This document shows positions 42,763-50,904 of a stretch of DNA of 64,000 nucleotides, in pieces (within the stretch, counting starts at the first letter, position 1; each line of letters opens with the position of its first letter). Under the pieces are notes generated by a model. It worked only from the letters and a program-made list of their open reading frames with translations. It had not been told where the DNA came from and made no database searches. Made by a program: the position numbers and the translations under genes. The stretch comes from Candidatus Regiella insecticola LSR1 (GTDB lineage: Bacteria; Pseudomonadota; Gammaproteobacteria; Enterobacterales; Enterobacteriaceae): assembly GCF_000143625.1 (NCBI RefSeq), contig NZ_GL379592.1, forward strand, positions 286,872-350,871, written 5' to 3'.

Positions 42763-43944
42763 CTAACGCCTTATCGCATTTTTAAACGTCTGCCGAATAA
42801 AGGCATGCCGCATGCAGGGTATCTGTGCCATAGCGAGTAAACTCAGATTACGCCCGATAACCAAAGGGAAGTCATTATTAGCAAATAAACGAATTAAACC
42901 ATCCGTCGCCTTGATGGTTGCCTGCTGATCGTGACGCCGCCCTGATTCATATTCACTCAAAACCCGATATTCTCCCGGATCGACACCCGCCTGAACGGCT
43001 TGCACAATGCTGTTAGATAAAGCGATCACATCCCGCAAGGCGAGATTAAACCCTTGAGCAGCAATCGGATGTAATGTTTGCGCCGCATTCCCCACTAATG
43101 CGACGCGATGGCTAATATGACGCGATGCAGTCAATAAATGCAGAGGATGGCTATACCGCTTGCCCACTTGTAATATTTTTCCTAAGCGCCAACCGAAAGC
43201 TTGTTGTAATTCCGATAAAAAACGAGAATCAGACCAATTACCCACCTGTTCACGATCCCGTTCATTATGACACCAAACCAGTGAACAGCGCTGTTGTGAC
43301 ATTGGTAATAACGCCAAGGGGCCAGAACAAGTAAAGCGTTCAAAAGCCCATCCTACCGGTTTTTTTTCCGTCATAATATTGGCGACAACGGCTATCTGTT
43401 GATAGTCTTGCTGTTGCCACTGAATGTGACATGCACGACCCAATAATGAACCAGAGCCATCGGCAGCAACCAGTAATTTACCCGTTAATTGCTGCCCATT
43501 ATCTAAAGTGACCCTGGCTGTTTTCTCTGTTCTTGTCACTTCGACCACTTTGGCCGGGCAAAATAAGCTAACGCAGGGCGCTTGCGCCAATAGCGAAAAT
43601 AACCGTTTACCCATTTCAGGCAATTCAACAACCTGCCCCAGTGCCGCTATACCATAATCTTCAGCCGACAAATTAACCAAACCAGCGTGACCCCGATCAC
43701 TCACCTGAATGTGCGTTATCGCGGTCGCACAATCCACCAGCGTCGGCCAAATGCCTAAATCGGTTAATTGTTGACAGGCTCCTTGTGTCAAAGCAATCGT
43801 CCGAGCGTCAAAGCCAGGATGACTTGTGTTATCGGGCGAAAGCGTTTCCACTAAAGCAATCGGAATTTTGCCATGACTTAAAGATGAAATAGCTAATGCT
43901 AAGGTGGCGCCTGCCATCCCCGCCCCAACAATAATAATCGTCAT
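42763..43944 (-). CDS. ubiH: 2-octaprenyl-6-methoxyphenol hydroxylase UbiH
   Basis: An FAD monooxygenase of ubiquinone synthesis, 393 residues (E. coli 392). It shows the FAD-binding IIIVGAGMAGATLALAI, the family block CATAITHIQVSDRGHAGLVN and the second FAD motif VALVGNAAQTLHPIAAQGFN. Its ATG overlaps the stop of pepP, as in E. coli. The usual downstream gene ubiI is missing; an IS graveyard follows. Confidence 0.96.
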   Translation of the reverse strand: MTIIIVGAGMAGATLALAISSLSHGKIPIALVETLSPDNTSHPGFDARTIALTQGACQQLTDLGIWPTLVDCATAITHIQVSDRGHAGLVNLSAEDYGIAALGQVVELPEMGKRLFSLLAQAPCVSLFCPAKVVEVTRTEKTARVTLDNGQQLTGKLLVAADGSGSLLGRACHIQWQQQDYQQIAVVANIMTEKKPVGWAFERFTCSGPLALLPMSQQRCSLVWCHNERDREQVGNWSDSRFLSELQQAFGWRLGKILQVGKRYSHPLHLLTASRHISHRVALVGNAAQTLHPIAAQGFNLALRDVIALSNSIVQAVQAGVDPGEYRVLSEYESGRRHDQQATIKATDGLIRLFANNDFPLVIGRNLSLLAMAQIPCMRHAFIRQTFKNAIRR

Positions 43945-45254
43945 CAGTTCGCTGCGGATGCCATTAACATTTCAATGTCCTCCACCTCTTTTACAACGCC
44001 TGCCGTTAAATTTTCATTACCCTCTTCAGTGATCAGAATATTGTCTTCAATACGAATACCGATGCCTCTATATTCTTCTGGAACATCAGACGCATCGGCG
44101 GCGATATACAGACCGGGCTCGACGGTTAACACCATGCCGCTTTGCAATTTTCGATTCTTATTTTCGCCGTAATCGCCAACATCATGAACATCCATTCCTA
44201 ACCAATGGCTTAAACCATGCATAAAGAAAGGGCGATGCGCTTTATTTTCTAACAATGATTCAACGTCACCCTGTAAGATCCCCAATTCAACGAGACCTGT
44301 GATCATGATCCTGGTTACCTGTTCGTTGACCTCACCAATACTGATACCGGGTTTATACCACGCCAATGCCGTATTCATTGATGCCAACACAATATTATAA
44401 AGTGCCCGTTGTTCCGGGCTAAATTTACCATTAATCGGAAAGGTACGAGTGATATCAGCAGCATAGCCTTGATATTCACATCCCGCATCAATTAGCACTA
44501 AATCGCCGTCACTCAGCTTAGATTCATTTTCAGTGTAATGTAAAATACAACCATTAGCGCCACTGCCAACAATCGTATTGTAGGCCGGAAAACGGGCGCC
44601 ATTTTGGATAAATTCGTGCTGTATTTCACCTTCGAGTTGATATTCAAACATCCCTGGACGACATTTTTTCATTGCACGTAGATGCGCTTTCGCACTGATT
44701 TCTCCGGCACGACGTATGAGAACAATTTCTTCTGGTGATTTAAATAAACGTATTTCATGCAATAGCGGACGCCAATCAATTAATGTTGATGGTGCATGTG
44801 AACCACGGCGTAAGCGTTCTAATGTGGTCAATAGGATTTGATCAGCATACACATATTGTCCCAATGCATGATAAAGGATCGCATGCTGACTCAGCAGCAA
44901 ATGTAATTGCTGATCAAATTCATCGAAACGGTAAACTTTTTCAATGCCTAATTCATCACGAGCACGATCTTGCCCTAAACGGCGCCCAGACCAGATTTCA
45001 GCGGCAGGATCACGCGCTCTATTAAACAGCATGCATTCGCATTGATTGTTAATTGCGCTATTTTTGACTAATATCAATACAGCTTCTGGCTCATGAAAAC
45101 CAGTTAGATAACTAAAATCACTGTTCTGACGGTAAGGATATTCACAGTCATTGTTGCGGAATAGGATCGGGGCGGAAAAAATAATGGCGATACTGCCGTC
45201 TGCCATTTTAGCCAACAGTTTTTTGCGACGTTCTTGGTATTCTTGTTGCGTCAT
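43944..45254 (-). CDS. pepP: Xaa-Pro aminopeptidase PepP
   Basis: Removes N-terminal residues preceding proline. 436 residues (E. coli 441). The metal ligands of the pita-bread fold are visible in LVLIDAGCEYQGYAADITRT, FFMHGLSHWLGMDVHDVGDY and VLTVEPGLYI. It is the first gene of pepP-ubiH. In E. coli ygfB precedes pepP; here it is absent and zapA lies directly divergent, so about 0.6 kb has been lost. Confidence 0.97.
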   Translation of the reverse strand: MTQQEYQERRKKLLAKMADGSIAIIFSAPILFRNNDCEYPYRQNSDFSYLTGFHEPEAVLILVKNSAINNQCECMLFNRARDPAAEIWSGRRLGQDRARDELGIEKVYRFDEFDQQLHLLLSQHAILYHALGQYVYADQILLTTLERLRRGSHAPSTLIDWRPLLHEIRLFKSPEEIVLIRRAGEISAKAHLRAMKKCRPGMFEYQLEGEIQHEFIQNGARFPAYNTIVGSGANGCILHYTENESKLSDGDLVLIDAGCEYQGYAADITRTFPINGKFSPEQRALYNIVLASMNTALAWYKPGISIGEVNEQVTRIMITGLVELGILQGDVESLLENKAHRPFFMHGLSHWLGMDVHDVGDYGENKNRKLQSGMVLTVEPGLYIAADASDVPEEYRGIGIRIEDNILITEEGNENLTAGVVKEVEDIEMLMASAAN

Positions 45255-45376
45255 TACGTTGCCTTGAAATTTTTTAATTAATGAGATTATGTTGAATAAA
45301 GCGATACATGATGTTGTGATATACTTTTTTTTCTAGTGTTGGATATTTGGCACAAAGATATAGGCAGGAAGGTGAC

Positions 45377-45724
45377 ATGTCTGCACAACCGGTAGATATT
45401 CAAATTTTTGGACGTTCACTCAGGGTTAATTGTCCTCCAGAACAACAAGATGCGTTAAATACAGCGGCGGCAGATCTTGAACAACGATTGCATGATCTCA
45501 AAAATCGTACTAAGGTCAATAAAACGGAATGTTTAGCGCTGACCGCGGCTTTAAATCTCTGTCATGAACTTGCTCAGCAAACAAAGAAAATGCGTGAAGA
45601 AAACATAAAAAAGGCTGAGTTTTTAAATAAAATGGAACAACGTATCAGATTGCTCCAACAGGTTATTGAACAAGCTTTACCGAATCAAAATTGTATCTCT
45701 GAATCGCTGGAACAGGCAACTTGA
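45377..45724 (+). CDS. zapA: Cell division protein ZapA
   Basis: A 115-residue Z-ring-associated protein. The N-terminal globular part ([20 protein letters not shown]) leads to a long coiled coil. ATG 45377 follows AGGAAGGTGA and aligns with E. coli [17 protein letters not shown]. It is followed by 6S RNA and fau, the conserved enteric order. Confidence 0.95.
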   Translation: MSAQPVDIQIFGRSLRVNCPPEQQDALNTAAADLEQRLHDLKNRTKVNKTECLALTAALNLCHELAQQTKKMREENIKKAEFLNKMEQRIRLLQQVIEQALPNQNCISESLEQAT

Positions 45725-45733
45725 ATAAAATAC

Positions 45734-45772
45734 TAGACCCTTTGTCACGCAGTAAGTTTCGAAAGAGGTCTA
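45734..45772. repeat. MITE-A copy 5, internal deletion
   Basis: Only 39 bp: left end TAGACCCTTT fused to the right end GTCACGCAGTAAGTTTCGAA and AGAGGTCTA. It lies 9 bases after zapA, immediately upstream of the 6S RNA promoter region. Confidence 0.7.
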
Positions 45773-45807
45773 CTGTCGAGTGATAGATTTCGGTGGTACA
45801 TAAAAAA

Positions 45808-45992
45808 ATTCTCTGAGATGTTTGCCAGTGGGCCAATCCCCTGAGCCGATATTTATGCTAATAAGAATGTGATGACTCGTTACCTGTGCGCATGCTCGGT
45901 ACTAATGAGAAGCCTGAAGGTTATGGCGTTACGTTCGCCTTGAACCCTTGGTTCAAGGGTTACCGCCTACAGCGGCATCTCGCGGAGACCCC
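45808..45992 (+). ncRNA. ssrS: 6S RNA
   Basis: About 185 nt. The paired ends (CTCTGAGATG... / ...GGCATCTCGCGGAGA), the segment GGGCCAATCCCCTGAGCCGA, the central bubble flank CATGCTCGGTA and the run CCTTGAACCCTTGGTTCAAG match E. coli 6S RNA closely. It mimics an open promoter and binds sigma-70 RNA polymerase in stationary phase. Its place between zapA and fau is conserved. The ends are estimated to within a few bases. Confidence 0.95.
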
Positions 45993-46023
45993 TTCATTTC
46001 ATCTATTTGTAAACAATTCGTTT

Positions 46024-46659
46024 ATGACGCTAAACGCGCAGCAGATTTTATTACGCCAGCAGATCAGGTCTGAGATGCGCCAGCGGCGCGCTTCGCTTTT
46101 GCCAGAACAGCAAGAATTTGCAGCAAAAATGGTCACTCGACGAGTGATTAATCATGAAAAAATCCAGCACGCCAAGAATATTGCTGTTTTTCTTTCTTGT
46201 GATGGCGAGATAGAGACTCAACCTCTGATTAAACAACTTTGGTTTCTACAAAAACAGGTTTATCTCCCTGTTTTACATCCTTTCAGCAAGGGTCATCTTT
46301 TATTTTTGCATTACCATGCCAACACACCACTGATTGTTAATCGTTTCAAGATCCCTGAGCCTCAATTAGACGTACGCACTGTGCTCCCGTTAGCAGAATT
46401 AGATATTATTCTCACCCCTTTGGTGGCATTTGATCGTCAAGGGAGGCGTTTGGGACGAGGCGGCGGTTTTTATGATCGCACCTTGCAATATTGGCAACAA
46501 AGCGGTTTTTATCCTATTGGCTTGGCGCATGACTGTCAGTTAGTCGATGAGCTGGTGGCTGAAGATTGGGATATTCCACTGCCTGAAGTCATCACCCCTG
46601 CCCAAGTTTGGCAATTTAAAAACCCATTTATTAGACCTCTTGCGAAACCTACTGAGTGA
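46024..46659 (+). CDS. fau: 5-formyltetrahydrofolate cyclo-ligase
   Basis: 211 residues from ATG 46024, 32 bases after 6S RNA. The family motif GRRLGRGGGFYDRTL and LVAFDRQG are clear. It recycles 5-formyl-THF to methenyl-THF. The last nine residues (IRPLAKPTE) and the stop are encoded by an inserted MITE-A fragment starting at 46632; the native end after VWQF is therefore replaced. The core is complete, so it probably works. Confidence 0.94.
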   Translation: MTLNAQQILLRQQIRSEMRQRRASLLPEQQEFAAKMVTRRVINHEKIQHAKNIAVFLSCDGEIETQPLIKQLWFLQKQVYLPVLHPFSKGHLLFLHYHANTPLIVNRFKIPEPQLDVRTVLPLAELDIILTPLVAFDRQGRRLGRGGGFYDRTLQYWQQSGFYPIGLAHDCQLVDELVAEDWDIPLPEVITPAQVWQFKNPFIRPLAKPTE

Positions 46660-46671
46660 CGCGGATCCTGA
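46632..46671. repeat. MITE-A copy 6, left end only
   Basis: TAGACCTCTTGCGAAACC and CTACTGAGTGACGCGGATCC match full copies, then the sequence changes to TGATTCAGCTATA, which resembles a repeat B end. It provides the stop codon of fau. Confidence 0.75.
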
Positions 46672-46726
46672 TTCAGCTATATCATTCGGTATTTGATGCA
46701 GGCCATTGACCATTCTTGAGATCCCA

Positions 46727-47686
46727 TCATTTATCCCAAAGTGGCCAAGTCAAATAATCTATTTTTTGCTGTAACTGTCCCTCGGTTGCTTTATCTACCG
46801 CGTTAAATATTGAAAATAAAAAAGTCAAAGAGCATCCTTTATACCCAGCAGTAGTAGCAGAAAAAGCAATGGGTAATACATCATATGCTGAATATATTAT
46901 TTCATTTATGAATTTTTTTCGAATGAGTAGTGTTCCAACAACCGAACCGATTATGGTCGCTGCTAGCCTAATCCACGAACTGGGATCAAGTTTTAGCGTA
47001 TTTATTTTGAAATGACCAGTAAGACCAAAGGGTTTTAATGTGGAATAACCTGTTATAAGACCAAGAGCGATACTAACAGAAGTAATGATTTCCATATATT
47101 TTGCCGGATCCCCTGTTATTGCTCCTAAACCACCGCATAGGCTGCCTAAAACCGATGCAATCTCAATACTATGCTTTTTAGCGCCACTTAGAGAAGCGAT
47201 TAGGTTACCGACTGCCATTCCTGATATTGATGCCAAAAAAAGCTGTAATGATGGGTCATGTAAATGTTGTTGATTCAAACTACAGGCTGTTTTTTCTATT
47301 TGCTTTATTATCTCCGGTATGTAGTCGAGGCTGAACCATCCTGCAACAAATCCCATAGCTGCTGGGCCTAGAGTGGATATCTCACCCCCTAGATCTGTAG
47401 CAACAAGCGTAGCTATTTTCACTCCTGCCATACTCTTTTCAATTCTTTTATGTACTTTATTCTCAGCAATGAATTCAAATGCTTTTCGACATAGCTCAAG
47501 TATTTCTGAAATTAGTGATTGTTCCAATCGGGTCAGTGGTTTTTCTAGTGGGGTTGGTACTTGTTTTAATTGAATGGGTGATGCTCTTACAGAATCAAGT
47601 CGTTTTATCAGCTCTGATAGTTGTATTGAGTTTCGCTCTAGCGGCGTTACCCCAATGGGGAGACAATTTGTAATATTCGAGAGCAT
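46727..47686 (-). CDS. Unrecognised 319-residue protein with hydrophobic segments
   Basis: I do not recognise this protein. A polar N-terminus of about 60 residues, rich in Ser, Leu, Thr and Pro with no signal peptide, precedes a short helical region (LISEILELCRKAFEFIAENK). Several Gly/Ala/Ser-rich hydrophobic stretches follow (LATDLG..., LFLASISGMAVGNLIASLSG, LGSLCGGLGAITG, LAATIIGSVVGTLLI). That layout recalls membrane-targeted T3SS effectors or translocators such as SseF, but no homology can be shown by eye. The ribosome site is weak. It has no operon partner and lies between fau and an ERIC element. Confidence 0.6.
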   Translation of the reverse strand: MLSNITNCLPIGVTPLERNSIQLSELIKRLDSVRASPIQLKQVPTPLEKPLTRLEQSLISEILELCRKAFEFIAENKVHKRIEKSMAGVKIATLVATDLGGEISTLGPAAMGFVAGWFSLDYIPEIIKQIEKTACSLNQQHLHDPSLQLFLASISGMAVGNLIASLSGAKKHSIEIASVLGSLCGGLGAITGDPAKYMEIITSVSIALGLITGYSTLKPFGLTGHFKINTLKLDPSSWIRLAATIIGSVVGTLLIRKKFINEIIYSAYDVLPIAFSATTAGYKGCSLTFLFSIFNAVDKATEGQLQQKIDYLTWPLWDK

Positions 47687-47919
47687 CTGGTTATATCTAT
47701 TAATTTAAAAAATTAAGTTTCTTTCAGATTAATATGTTTTATAGAAATATCCGCAGTAAGAAATACGTTAAAGACGAGGATTACCATGCATTCGCAGAGG
47801 AGATAAATACCTCTCAATCAAGCTAAACTTTTACGCCGATAAAAGCGATAACATGATGCTAAAAGTGCACTTTTTTGGAAAACTTGCCAAACAGTAAAAA
47901 CCGCGACTAAAGTTGGGGC

Positions 47920-48046
47920 TATACCCAATGAATTTCGAGTTACGGCAAGGCGGCAATCAAGCGAATCTCAGGAGTGTACAGGTAGTACATGACTGTGATG
48001 AGTGCGAGCTGCCAACGCCGCCGTAACTCGAAAGGCGAAGGGTATA
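47920..48046. repeat. ERIC element, complete 127 bp
   Basis: TATACCCAATGAATTTCGAG to AAAGGCGAAGGGTATA, exactly the classical ERIC length, with the core words CAGGAGTGTAC and GTACATGACTG. 47687-47919 upstream of it contains no recognised gene. Confidence 0.95.
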
Positions 48047-48075
48047 TAAACCAACAGAATAGGCTCTTAGCTAAA

Positions 48076-48843
48076 TCAACAGATATAAATTAAGCTCGCC
48101 ATCCGCCCGGTGATACCTTCACGCCGATAAGAAAAAAATTGGCTGGATTCCGTCACAGTACAACGCCCTCCTCCGTAAATCGCTTCAATACCTGCTTTTT
48201 GTAACCGTAATTTTGCCAATAAATAGATATTTGCTGAATACTCAGGGTCGTTGTCATGAGGGGTAAAGGCGAGGCTAGATTGCTCATCGATACGGGTAAA
48301 TGCTTGCTTGACTTCAGCCCCGACAATAAATTGTTGTGACCCGATAGCGGGTCCTAACCACGCAAGAATAGTAGAAGGTTTAGCACGAAATTGCCTCAAC
48401 GTGCTCTCAAGCACCCCTGCGCACAGCCCCCGCCATCCAGCATGCGCTGCTGCAACTTCGCTGCCATCGAATGAACAAAAAAGTACCGGTAAGCAGTCAG
48501 CGGTCATCACCGCACAAACCTGTTTAGGGATCTGGCTGTAAGCGGCGTCTGCTCGCCGATCTGGGCCACATTCTTTACCCACATTGAGTACTTTGATGCC
48601 ATGCACCTGATCTAGCCAAATTGGCATATGAGGTAAATTGGCTTGCTTCATTAAGCGCAGGCGGTTAGCAATGACGTTAGCGGCAACATCACCTACGTCA
48701 AGACCAAGATTAAGCGAATCATAGGGAGATAAGCTTATCCCGCCATGGCGGGTAGTGCTAAAAGCCTTGACATTGACATTGGCAGGGGCAGGGGCAGGGG
48801 CAGGGGCAGGCCAAGCAGGAATGATTAAGCCATTTTCATCCAT
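48076..48843 (-). CDS. pgeF: Multicopper/purine nucleoside phosphorylase family protein PgeF (YfiH)
   Basis: 255 residues. It has the DUF152 fold with Zn ligands in DQVHGIKVLNV, VMTADCLPVLF and AAAHAGWRGLCAGVLE. In E. coli YfiH is linked to peptidoglycan fidelity (removing Ser misincorporation), while homologues show adenosine phosphorylase/deaminase activity. Near the N-terminus a hexanucleotide repeat encodes PAPAPAPA. ATG 48843 overlaps the end of rluD by 8 bases, the conserved rluD-pgeF pair. Confidence 0.93.
   Translation of the reverse strand: MDENGLIIPAWPAPAPAPAPANVNVKAFSTTRHGGISLSPYDSLNLGLDVGDVAANVIANRLRLMKQANLPHMPIWLDQVHGIKVLNVGKECGPDRRADAAYSQIPKQVCAVMTADCLPVLFCSFDGSEVAAAHAGWRGLCAGVLESTLRQFRAKPSTILAWLGPAIGSQQFIVGAEVKQAFTRIDEQSSLAFTPHDNDPEYSANIYLLAKLRLQKAGIEAIYGGGRCTVTESSQFFSYRREGITGRMASLIYIC
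48781..48810. repeat. Hexanucleotide tandem repeat in pgeF
   Basis: About five units of GGGGCA (plus strand) encode alternating Pro-Ala near residue 12-20 of PgeF. Unit length is a multiple of three, so copy changes alter protein length without shifting the frame. Confidence 0.85.
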
Positions 48844-49813
48844 ATTTTTGCTCGTCGACTATTTTTTTATCTGCTTGTAATGCCGAGATCAAATCAACGA
48901 TATCTTGTGGTAAAGCAGCTCGCCATTCCATTTCAATACCACTGATAGGATGTTTTAAACGGAGCATACTGGCATGCAGTGCTTGACGATCAAAACCCCG
49001 CAGTATTTTGATAAAAGCATCAGATGCCCCCTTAGGATGACATGCGCGGCTACCATAGAGTGGATCCCCCACCAGCGGATGTCTAATAAAAGACATATGA
49101 ACGCGGATTTGATGAGTACGGCCTGTTTCCAAACGTAAACGAAGATGGGTATGCGCTCTGAAATGTTCCATAATGCGGTAATGAGTGACTGCGGGTTTGC
49201 CCATAGGATGTACCGCCATATGTGTTCGTTTGCTGGCATGGCGAGCGATTGGCTCTTCAACGGCTCCGCCGGCTATCATGTTACCGATAGCAATCGCCTC
49301 ATATTCGCGCGTGATTTTGCGTGCTTGTAACGCCTCCACCAAATGGGTTTGTGCGGGGACGGTTTTAGCGACCACCATTAAGCCAGTCGTATCTTTATCC
49401 AAACGATGAATGATACCTGCCCGTGGAACATTGCTGATGGCAGGATAATAGTGCAGTAGTGCGTTCAATATTGTACCATCAGCGTTGCCCGCACCGGGAT
49501 GAACAACCAAACCACGGGGCTTATTAATGACTAAAATATCGTTATCTTCGTAAACAATATTTAAAGGGATCTGTTGAGGTATCGAACGAACATTTTCTTT
49601 GATTTCAGCATTAATGGTGACCGATTCGCTACCAAGCACTCTTCCTTTGGGTGTGTTAATTTTTTTACCATTGACGAGGACGCAATCTGCCAAGATCCAT
49701 TCTTTGATACGAGAGCGTGAATAATCAGGAAACAATTCAGCCAAAGCTTGATCTAAACGTTGTCCAATTTGTGATTCAGCGACTGTTGCGCTGAGTTGTA
49801 ATTTTTGTACCAT
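48836..49813 (-). CDS. rluD: 23S rRNA pseudouridine synthase RluD
   Basis: Makes pseudouridines 1911, 1915 and 1917 in helix 69 of 23S rRNA. 325 residues (E. coli 326). An S4 domain (QIGQRLDQALAELFPDYSRS) precedes the catalytic domain with HRLDKDTTGLMVVAK containing the catalytic Asp, and RLETGRTHQIRVHM. It is divergent from bamD, as in E. coli. Confidence 0.97.
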   Translation of the reverse strand: MVQKLQLSATVAESQIGQRLDQALAELFPDYSRSRIKEWILADCVLVNGKKINTPKGRVLGSESVTINAEIKENVRSIPQQIPLNIVYEDNDILVINKPRGLVVHPGAGNADGTILNALLHYYPAISNVPRAGIIHRLDKDTTGLMVVAKTVPAQTHLVEALQARKITREYEAIAIGNMIAGGAVEEPIARHASKRTHMAVHPMGKPAVTHYRIMEHFRAHTHLRLRLETGRTHQIRVHMSFIRHPLVGDPLYGSRACHPKGASDAFIKILRGFDRQALHASMLRLKHPISGIEMEWRAALPQDIVDLISALQADKKIVDEQKYG

Positions 49814-49880
49814 AATATGCGGCTTCTTTTGTTAACGTTGGGTTTTGACGGCAAAGCCGTTTAATATAATAAGTTATTGC

Positions 49881-49922
49881 AGAGACTGCTCCCTGCCCTA
49901 TTGGGCGAGGCTTCTACTTCAA
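49881..49922. repeat. Solo IS200/IS605-type end hairpin
   Basis: The reverse complement of this stretch (GCCCAATAGGGCAGGGAG) matches the hairpin at 38861-38902. No transposase is nearby, so it is a solitary end. Confidence 0.4.
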
Positions 49923-49933
49923 AGGCGAAGGGT

Positions 49934-49968
49934 AGAGCGTCGCTCAAGAAGATTTGGAACAGGCTCTA
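49934..49968. repeat. Repeat C right-end fragment
   Basis: GAGCGTCGCTCAAGAAGATT and TTGGAACAGGCTCTA match the right end of full repeat C copies. It lies 40 bases upstream of the bamD start, so it may overlap the promoter region. Confidence 0.7.
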
Positions 49969-50009
49969 AAAAGTTTAATAAAATAACACTCCGAGGATAA
50001 TAAAACGTC

Positions 50010-50750
50010 ATGAAACGCATAAAATATCTGGTCGCGACCGCCATTTGGAGCTTATTGTTGATGGGCTGCTCCAACAGTAACGACGTTGTTCCCGACAGTC
50101 CACCTACTGAGCTTTACACTGATGCTCAGCAAAAATTACAGAGTGGCAACTTTCAGGGCGCCATTACGCAACTGGAAGCCTTAGATAGCCGTTATCCTTT
50201 CAGTGCGTATTCATCACAAGTTCAGTTTGATTTGATTTACGCTTATTACAAGTCGGCAAATTTGTCGATGGCTCTGGTATCGATCGACCGCTTTATGCGT
50301 CTCAACCCCACACATCCTAATATTGACTATATGCTATACCTGCGTGGTTTGACCGATATGGCATTAGATGACAGTGCACTACAAGGCCTTTTTGGTATTG
50401 ACCGTTCAGATCGTGATCCAATATATGTACTTGCTGCTTTCCGTGATTTCACTCAGTTGATTGAAAATTATCCAGACAGCCAATACGCTACGGACAGCCA
50501 AAAACGGCTGTTATATTTAAAGAATCGACTCGCTAAACATGAACTGGATATCGCACGATACTACACTAAACGGGGTGCTCATGTCGCCGTTGTTAACCGT
50601 ATAGAACAGATGATGCAGAACTACCCTGATACCCAAGCAACCCGCGATGCTTTACCCTTGATGAAAAATGCCTATGAACGGTTGCAATTAAACGAACAAG
50701 CAGATCAAGTCGCCAAATTGATCGCGGCGAATCCAGTCGGCGGAGAGTGA
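50010..50750 (+). CDS. bamD: Outer membrane assembly lipoprotein BamD
   Basis: The essential lipoprotein of the BAM complex that inserts outer-membrane proteins such as OmpA. The lipobox is LLLMGC (Cys20); five TPR-like repeats follow ([40 protein letters not shown]). 246 residues (E. coli 245). GAGG lies about 12 bases before ATG 50010. An intact ERIC element follows 23 bases after the stop. Confidence 0.97.
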   Translation: MKRIKYLVATAIWSLLLMGCSNSNDVVPDSPPTELYTDAQQKLQSGNFQGAITQLEALDSRYPFSAYSSQVQFDLIYAYYKSANLSMALVSIDRFMRLNPTHPNIDYMLYLRGLTDMALDDSALQGLFGIDRSDRDPIYVLAAFRDFTQLIENYPDSQYATDSQKRLLYLKNRLAKHELDIARYYTKRGAHVAVVNRIEQMMQNYPDTQATRDALPLMKNAYERLQLNEQADQVAKLIAANPVGGE

Positions 50751-50773
50751 AAGTATCGCTAATTAGTTCGTTT

Positions 50774-50900
50774 TATACCCAATGAATTTCGAGTTACGGC
50801 AAGGCGGCAATCAATCGAATCCCAGGAGTGTACAGATAGTACATGACTGGGATGAGTGCGAGCTGCCAACGCCGCCGTAACTTGCAAGGCGAAGGGTATA
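50774..50900. repeat. ERIC element, complete 127 bp
   Basis: TATACCCAATGAATTTCGAG to CAAGGCGAAGGGTATA; nearly identical to the 47920 copy, indicating recent spread or gene conversion. It lies between the convergent bamD and mutS genes. Confidence 0.95.
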
Positions 50901-50904
50901 TTGA

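Noticed and set aside
45886..46023. Upstream extension of fau
   Set aside because: The open frame before ATG 46024 lies within 6S RNA, so it is not coding sequence.
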